From: an uncultured Flavobacteriales bacterium
Lineage (GTDB): Bacteria > Bacteroidota > Bacteroidia > Flavobacteriales > Schleiferiaceae
DNA: 64,000 nt
Reading direction: 5' to 3'
NCBI GenBank assembly: GCA_913055685.1
Contig: CAJXKC010000002.1
Location: 248,001-312,000 of the forward strand
Shown here: positions 59,120 through 64,000 of the stretch, piece by piece
Layout of the letters: every line of letters starts with the position of its first letter
Position numbering within the stretch: the stretch's first letter is position 1
Program-made: the position numbers and the translations under genes
The notes under the pieces: model-generated
Told to the model about the DNA's origin: nothing
Database searches by the model: none
What the model saw: only the letters and a program-made list of their open reading frames with translations

Positions 59120-60101
59120 CGAGTAAGTCGCTTAGTTTTTTAAGGGTATCACGTAAGGCTTTCTTTTTAGGGTCCTCGTAGGAACGTCCCATTTGACGTT
59201 GACTAAGATCCATAAAAGCCTCCATTTTAGCTTCCATACGAATTTGCTGTTCACGAACACTGCGTTCTAAATCAGCTTTCACGCGTTCGATATTGTAACC
59301 TTGAATGCTACCTCCACCTCTTTTGAGGAGTCCGAGAATATCATTTTCTAGAATATCTTGAATAGCGCTCACGCGGTGCTCAAGAGCTTCTCTTTCATTT
59401 TGTGCAAACTCAAAACGTTCATTTACACGGCCAGCTAAGCGCTCCAGTAAATCCTGGGTTTCGTTTTCAAAACGATCTTGGCGATTGCTAAGGCGGTTTT
59501 CCACCTCATCAAGAGCCTGGGGGCTAAGGCGATTAATCTTGGCCTCAAGCTGGGCTAAACGATCTTCCAACAAACTTTTATTATTATCCTGGTGTGCACT
59601 GCTACTAAGTTTTTCACTAAAGTCATTTAGACTGTAGCGCTCACTTATTTCAGGCTGCTGTTTTTCGCTTTCGCGGAAATTACTTTCCATTTTATTGATT
59701 GGTTCCAAGCTTTTTTCTAGTTCAGTTTTACCTTCGAAAGAAGCTAATTTACTTTCTTTCTTGGCTCCAGACAATTTTTGTAGGGCCTTTTCAAGATTGC
59801 TTAAGTTGCTATCTTCAGTAAGCTCGGTAGTCGACGGTGTCTTCTTTTGAGGACTTGCCGTTGCTTTAATGTTTAATTCCGAACGCAAATAGTTTAACTG
59901 TTCTTTCATCTCATTCATGGACTCCAGCATAGTTTCATTACTTTGGTCCACTTTCGTGCTCAAACCTTCAAATCTGCTTTCCAAACGCTCGATTTGATTG
60001 CCAACCAAGATCTTCTTGATCGCCTTCAAACGCTGCTCCTCTTGGAGCTCCTCGCTATTGGGAATGTAATTTGGTTCTAGTCTAATTTGTCGCGCTTCCA
60101 T
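59112..60101 (-). CDS. Coiled-coil protein, uncharacterised, partner of the roadblock-like protein
   Basis: 329 residues, no signal peptide. N-terminal segment EEQRLKAIKKILVGNQIERLE resembles that of the downstream protein. Coiled-coil stretches occur at about 20-75 and 170-275; between them is a low-complexity linker (about 78-165, rich in K, S, E). The end (DPKKKALRDTLKKLSDLLDE) is helical. I do not recognise it. The two genes overlap by 8 nt and clearly act together; a cytoskeletal, scaffolding or GTPase-regulatory role is only a guess. First gene of its run; no clear TAnnTTTG is visible upstream. Confidence 0.6.
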   Translation of the reverse strand: MEARQIRLEPNYIPNSEELQEEQRLKAIKKILVGNQIERLESRFEGLSTKVDQSNETMLESMNEMKEQLNYLRSELNIKATASPQKKTPSTTELTEDSNLSNLEKALQKLSGAKKESKLASFEGKTELEKSLEPINKMESNFRESEKQQPEISERYSLNDFSEKLSSSAHQDNNKSLLEDRLAQLEAKINRLSPQALDEVENRLSNRQDRFENETQDLLERLAGRVNERFEFAQNEREALEHRVSAIQDILENDILGLLKRGGGSIQGYNIERVKADLERSVREQQIRMEAKMEAFMDLSQRQMGRSYEDPKKKALRDTLKKLSDLLDE

Positions 60102-60254
60102 AGGTTTTACCTTTTAGCTTCACCAAAGGACTCTATTATTTAATGGAATCCAATAATCTTTCGATAAGCGGTCGTTTTTTTCAGTTCATTGAAAAAATCG
60201 TGTTTCGCTATAATTCATTAGCCCTATAGATGGGGACTTTTTGCGCAACAATTG

Positions 60255-60262
60255 TATATTCG
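60255..60262 (+). promoter_or_regulatory. -7-like element for the SurA/PpiD-type gene
   Basis: TATATTCG, a one-base variant of TAnnTTTG, 29 nt before the ATG at 60292. A TTG-containing TTTTTG lies upstream, but its spacing is shorter than usual. Confidence 0.35.
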
Positions 60263-60291
60263 CAGCCTTAAAATAAATTGATTTTAATTAG

Positions 60292-62475
60292 ATGGCTACA
60301 CTAGAGCGCATCCGTCAACGTTCAGGATTCCTATTAATCGTTATTGGTTTGGCCATGTTGGCCTTTATTCTAACCGATCTATTTAGCTCCGGAAACTCAA
60401 TGTTTCGTGGAGATATCAATATCGTAGGTGAGGTAAATGGGGTAGAAATCGATGTGCGCGAATTTACGCAGCGCATGGACCAACGTCAGACTTTATTGCA
60501 AAGACAAAACCCACAGCAGTTTAGCGGTATCTCACGTACCGTATTAGCTGATCAAATGTGGCGCGAGTTCCAAGAGGAAGTACTCTTAGAAAGCAATTAC
60601 GATAATTTAGGTCTAGCCGTAAATAACGAGGAGCTATTCCGTCGTATTACCAGTAATCCTCAAGTTCGCAGTCAGGCTGGCTTCCAAGACCAAGTTACTG
60701 GTCAGTTTAGCCCTGCAGCGGTTCGCAATTACATTTCGCAGATTAAGCAAAATGTAAACAATGATCCTCAGGCGGCAGCAGCTTACGAGCAGTGGATTAA
60801 CTTCGAAAATGGAACACGAGAAGATGCCTTACGCAATAAGTATTTATATGCCGTGCGTAAAGGTATTTACATGCCTACTTCATTAGCTCAGGCAGATTAC
60901 AAGCGCCGTAATGAGTTAACCACTTTACAATACATCGGATTAGAATTTAACAGCATTGCAGATTCTACTATTTCTGTAGAGGAATCGGATTTGAAACGCT
61001 ATTACAGCGAGCATAAAAGCGAGTACACTTCCGAAGAAAGCAAAAGCATTGCCTTTGTTAGCTTTAACGTAGAGGCTTCTCAAGGCGATCGCAATGCCCT
61101 TAAAGATGAGTTGAAGTCTTATTTAAGTGAGCAGGTTATTAACACCCGCGGAAAAGTTGATACACTGCCATCTTTCTACAATACCGAAAATGATTCAACT
61201 TATGCAGTTGGCCGTTCTGATTTACCGGTACAGGGAAGTTACTTCACTAAAGAGGAATTAAGTGAGCCTTTGGATTCCATTTTAATGGAAAAAGAAGTTG
61301 GATATATCCATGGTCCTTATGAAGAAAATAGTACCTACGTTCTAGCTAAGATTAGTGATATTATCAATAAGCCTGATTCAGTAAAGGCTCGTCATATCCT
61401 TATTAGTTACCAAGGTGCTGCTAATGGTCAGTCACAAGCAACCCGTGCTCCGCAGGAGGCTAAGGTTTTAGCGGATTCATTATTAGCGATAGTAAAAGAA
61501 GACTCCACTCAGTTCGGCGCTATTGCTCAGGCTAATAGTGATGATCCCGGAAGCGGTGCTAAAGGTGGTGCTTTAGGTTGGTTTAAGCCAGGTGCTATGG
61601 TGCCCGAGTTCAATGACTTCTGTTTCTACAAAGAAAAAGGAACCGTTGGGATGGCTTATTCACAGTTTGGAATTCACATTATCCACATTCAGGATCAAAT
61701 GGGAGCCAATAAAGCCATTAAGTTAACTAAGATTGCTCGAGTTATCGAGGCTTCAGACGCTACCCGTGATAGCATTTATGACTTGGCCAGTAATTTTGCG
61801 GCTAAAGCCAATGATACTACCGACTTTGCTACCAGTGCAATAAACAATGGTTATAATCCACGTCCGGCTGCGGAAATTACTCCTATGCAAGAATCTATTC
61901 TTGGTATTGGTAATAACCGCGAGATTGTGCGCTGGATGTATAATGAGGAAACTGAATTAGGCGATATCCAGTTATTTAATCAAGATAACAATGCATTTGT
62001 TGTTGTTCAAGTTACTGGTGCAGCTCCAGAAGGCATTGCTCCACTAGAAGACGTGAAAGACGATGTACGTGATGCAGTTATTGCAGAGAAGAAAGCCGCT
62101 CAGCTTACTAAAAAGATGGAAGAGGCAATGGCTGCTAACGGCGAAATTGAAGCCGTAGCGGGTGCCTTATCCCTTAGTGTAAAGAACCAAGGAATGAATT
62201 TTGCGACTTCTAATTTGCAGGGCTATGGTTCAGAGCCAGTGGTAATTGGTCGTGCATCTAGCTTAGAAATTGGTCAGACTGCTGGTCCAATCGTTGGTGA
62301 TAGAGGCGTGTACCTAATTAAAGTTTCTGCTCGTAATCCTGCTGCCGAACTTCAGTCTTATGAGTCAGAGCAAATTCGTATCGAAACTAATATTGCGAAT
62401 GAGGCGCCAACCAAAGTATTGGAGTCACTTAAGAATTCTGCTAAGGTGGTAGATAATCGCCGCAAGTTCTTCTAA
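60292..62475 (+). CDS. SurA N-terminal/PpiD-type peptidylprolyl isomerase
   Basis: 727 residues with one N-terminal membrane helix (about 11-31, SGFLLIVIGLAMLAFILTDL). The SurA_N-like region (about 40-230) is helical; a parvulin domain lies at about 355-460 with ARHILISYQG, FGAIAQANSDDPGSGAKGGA, LGWFKPGAMVPEFNDF and FGIHIIHIQD; a second chaperone-like half follows to the C-terminus (VKNQGMNF, GPIVGDRGVYLIKV). This layout is PpiD: an inner-membrane-anchored periplasmic foldase for outer-membrane proteins. It is followed by an intrinsic terminator. Confidence 0.9.
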   Translation: MATLERIRQRSGFLLIVIGLAMLAFILTDLFSSGNSMFRGDINIVGEVNGVEIDVREFTQRMDQRQTLLQRQNPQQFSGISRTVLADQMWREFQEEVLLESNYDNLGLAVNNEELFRRITSNPQVRSQAGFQDQVTGQFSPAAVRNYISQIKQNVNNDPQAAAAYEQWINFENGTREDALRNKYLYAVRKGIYMPTSLAQADYKRRNELTTLQYIGLEFNSIADSTISVEESDLKRYYSEHKSEYTSEESKSIAFVSFNVEASQGDRNALKDELKSYLSEQVINTRGKVDTLPSFYNTENDSTYAVGRSDLPVQGSYFTKEELSEPLDSILMEKEVGYIHGPYEENSTYVLAKISDIINKPDSVKARHILISYQGAANGQSQATRAPQEAKVLADSLLAIVKEDSTQFGAIAQANSDDPGSGAKGGALGWFKPGAMVPEFNDFCFYKEKGTVGMAYSQFGIHIIHIQDQMGANKAIKLTKIARVIEASDATRDSIYDLASNFAAKANDTTDFATSAINNGYNPRPAAEITPMQESILGIGNNREIVRWMYNEETELGDIQLFNQDNNAFVVVQVTGAAPEGIAPLEDVKDDVRDAVIAEKKAAQLTKKMEEAMAANGEIEAVAGALSLSVKNQGMNFATSNLQGYGSEPVVIGRASSLEIGQTAGPIVGDRGVYLIKVSARNPAAELQSYESEQIRIETNIANEAPTKVLESLKNSAKVVDNRRKFF

Positions 62476-62495
62476 TATAGATCGAAAAGATTAAG

Positions 62496-62528
62496 AAAAG
62501 GCTGTCCTTAGGGCAGCCTTTTTTGTTT
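62496..62528 (+). terminator. Intrinsic terminator after the PpiD-type gene
   Basis: AAAAGGCTG pairs with CAGCCTTTT around a short loop (TCCTTAGGG, also partly paired), followed by a T-rich tract. It separates the foldase from the S46 peptidase gene. Confidence 0.85.
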
Positions 62529-62557
62529 TTGGTCCTTTCACTATACCAGGTAGATAT

Positions 62558-62565
62558 TACATTTG
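62558..62565 (+). promoter_or_regulatory. -7 promoter element for the S46 peptidase gene
   Basis: TACATTTG, exact TAnnTTTG, 22 nt before the ATG at 62588 and 30 nt after the terminator. Confidence 0.55.
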
Positions 62566-62587
62566 TGGACCTTAGAAAATTAGACTG

Positions 62588-64000
62588 ATGAAAAAGTATG
62601 TTGTTTTAATCCTAAGCGTTGGATTGAGCCTGGGCGCTATCGCCAAAGAAGGCATGTGGTTACCCCAATTAATTGCGCAACTCAATTACGATGAGATGCA
62701 AAGAATGGGATTACAGATTAGTGCCGAAGATATTTACAGTGTAAATCAGAGCTCCTTGAAAGATGCTATAGTGCATTTTAACGGTGGCTGTACGGCCGAG
62801 CTAATCAGTAATAAGGGTTTATTACTTACCAATCATCACTGTGGCTATAGCCAGATTCAGAAGCATTCAAGTTTAGAGCATAATTACCTTAAAGATGGTT
62901 TTTGGGCGCAAACCTTGGCAGAAGAAAAACCCAACCCTGGTCTATATGCGGCGATTATAGATCGTTTAGAAGATGTAAGTAACCAAGTATTAGCAGGAAC
63001 TAATCAGAGTCAGGTTACCGAAAAGAGAGATTCAATTATCAATGCAAATATTAAGGGCTTACTAGCTAAGCTCAAAGAAGAGAATCCCGCTTTAAGCTAT
63101 GAGGTGAAGGATTTCTTTTACGGGAATCAATACATCCTTATTGCAAAGAAAATTTTTAATGACGTTCGCTTAGTAGGGGCACCTCCTAGCAGTATTGGCA
63201 AGTATGGAGCAGATACCGACAACTGGGTCTGGCCCCGTCATACAGGCGACTTTTCAGTTTTCAGAGTCTATGCGAACCCCGATAATCAGCCGGCAAACTA
63301 TTCTGAGGAGAATGTTCCTTATCAGCCAGCCCAACATTTAAAAGTGAACATTGCGGGAGTAGAAGAGGGTGATTTTACCATGGTATATGGTTTCCCAGGA
63401 AGTACGCAACAATATTTGCCGGCTGCCGAAGTGGAAAATATTATTGAGGTTTATAATCCTGCTCGCATTGCGGTTCGAGACGAAATCTTGAGCATTCTCG
63501 ATGCAAAAATGCGGGTCGATGAAGCTACTCGATTACGTTATGCAAGCAAATATGCGCGTATCAGCAACAGCTGGAAACGTTGGAAGGGTGAAATTTTAGG
63601 GATTGCCAGAACCGATGCTATCGCTAAGCTTAAGGAGGAAGAAGCGGCTTTCAAAATGGCCTCTAAGTCAAATCCTAAGCTTAAGGGTAAGGAAAGTTTA
63701 GTTACTGAATTGGCTGACTTGTACAAGAAAAGAATGCCCTTAAGCCTGGAGCGTTTCCATTATATTGAAGTAGGTTATTTCGGAATCGAATCGTTCCGAT
63801 ATGCCTTGGGTTTTGGCGCTCTTATAGCTGCTGCTGAGGAGGGAGATGAAGCGGCCTTAACTAAGGCGGCGGAGCAAGCGGCTAAAAGGTATCAGTCCTT
63901 TATGAAGGATTATGAGTATCAGCTAGATCTGCAGGTTGCACAAGCCATACTTCCCATGTATTTAGACGCGGTGAGTACCGATTTACCTGATATTATTGCC
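62588..64000 (+). CDS. S46 family peptidase (dipeptidyl-peptidase 7/11 type), partial at the right edge
   Basis: The first 471 residues are visible; the C-terminus with the catalytic serine is outside. A signal peptide (MKKYVVLILSVGLSLGAIA) is followed by EGMWLPQLIAQLNYDEMQ. The chymotrypsin-like catalytic histidine is in NKGLLLTNHHCGYSQI (H84), the aspartate region reads GKYGADTDNWVWPRHTGDFS (about 205-224) and GFPGSTQQYLP follows, all S46 features. S46 enzymes release dipeptides from extracellular or periplasmic peptides. DPP7 and DPP11 cannot be separated, since the residue that distinguishes them lies beyond the window edge. Confidence 0.92.
   Translation, partial: MKKYVVLILSVGLSLGAIAKEGMWLPQLIAQLNYDEMQRMGLQISAEDIYSVNQSSLKDAIVHFNGGCTAELISNKGLLLTNHHCGYSQIQKHSSLEHNYLKDGFWAQTLAEEKPNPGLYAAIIDRLEDVSNQVLAGTNQSQVTEKRDSIINANIKGLLAKLKEENPALSYEVKDFFYGNQYILIAKKIFNDVRLVGAPPSSIGKYGADTDNWVWPRHTGDFSVFRVYANPDNQPANYSEENVPYQPAQHLKVNIAGVEEGDFTMVYGFPGSTQQYLPAAEVENIIEVYNPARIAVRDEILSILDAKMRVDEATRLRYASKYARISNSWKRWKGEILGIARTDAIAKLKEEEAAFKMASKSNPKLKGKESLVTELADLYKKRMPLSLERFHYIEVGYFGIESFRYALGFGALIAAAEEGDEAALTKAAEQAAKRYQSFMKDYEYQLDLQVAQAILPMYLDAVSTDLPDIIA

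Noticed and set aside
1-64000. Mobile elements, tRNA/rRNA genes, CRISPR arrays, toxin-antitoxin or phage-defence islands
   Set aside because: No transposase, integrase, direct-repeat array, tRNA cloverleaf or defence gene was found; the gene content is core-like and compactly arranged.

Overview
The window is chromosomal DNA of a Bacteroidota, most likely a marine flavobacterium of the Cryomorphaceae/Schleiferiaceae type; the family level is an inference without a search. Evidence for the phylum: many promoters fit the Bacteroidota -7 element TAnnTTTG, most genes lack a Shine-Dalgarno sequence, a protein ends in a gliding-motility/type IX secretion type B C-terminal domain, and DUF5723, DUF4159, MbnP-type lipoproteins, S46 and tricorn-type S41 peptidases, and a UbiA-family GGGP synthase-like enzyme are present. 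I see no insertion sequence, prophage, CRISPR array, rRNA or tRNA. It reads as dense core genome with few gaps.

Layout. 1-1343: N-terminal part of a secreted SBBP-type protein. 1424-6117 (minus): class I methyltransferase, AI-2E family permease, DUF4159 protein, rsmE, tsaD; divergent from tsaD a giant TamB-like protein (to 10556). 10553-14373 (minus): RNase Z, pyrB, pyrR, mpl. 14392-17449 (minus): two lipoproteins (one MbnP-like), a PlsC-type acyltransferase and a CoA-type Nudix hydrolase, divergent from oxyR. 17537-24922 (plus): oxyR, a LON-domain protein, a cyclophilin lipoprotein, a probable small transcript, a hotdog-like protein, a tricorn-type S41 peptidase and a C1 (bleomycin-hydrolase type) peptidase. 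24969-27231 (minus): hutG and hutI. 27316-32254 (plus): unknown lipoprotein, DUF5723 outer-membrane protein and an orphan family 5 solute-binding lipoprotein, overlapping head to tail. 32251-36481 (minus): NhaC antiporter, Maf, GGGP synthase-like prenyltransferase, KdsC-type phosphatase, DUF2520 protein. 36555-38498: large secreted PKD protein. 38495-42844 (minus): ccmF-E-D-C-B. 42929-46086 (plus): glutathione peroxidase, mtaB, a monooxygenase-like small protein, inositol monophosphatase. 46083-52015 (minus): conserved hypothetical, two Hdr-type Fe-S proteins, small proteins, MlaD, N-acetylmuramoyl-L-alanine amidase; divergent lptD (to 54737). 54739-58292: cysteine dioxygenase divergent from a cysteine-sulfinate-decarboxylase-type enzyme plus a Na+/solute symporter, a probable (hypo)taurine module. 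58289-60101 (minus): a two-gene coiled-coil/roadblock-like pair. 60292-64000 (plus): SurA/PpiD-type periplasmic foldase and the start of an S46 dipeptidyl-peptidase.

Themes. Envelope biogenesis is strongly represented (TamB, LptD, MlaD, amidase, Mpl, PlsC, PpiD, KdsC). A protein-degradation theme links two exported peptidases, the histidine-catabolic genes and the S46 peptidase. The heme/redox part comprises Ccm, glutathione peroxidase and OxyR.

The most interesting patterns are: five genes whose ATG lies only 4-5 nt after a perfect TAnnTTTG (probable leaderless mRNAs); five of seven convergent gene pairs that overlap by exactly 4 nt with interlocked stop codons; a CXXXY-type CcmE; the cysteine-to-taurine module with an inverted-repeat-rich control region; and the uncharacterised roadblock/coiled-coil operon.
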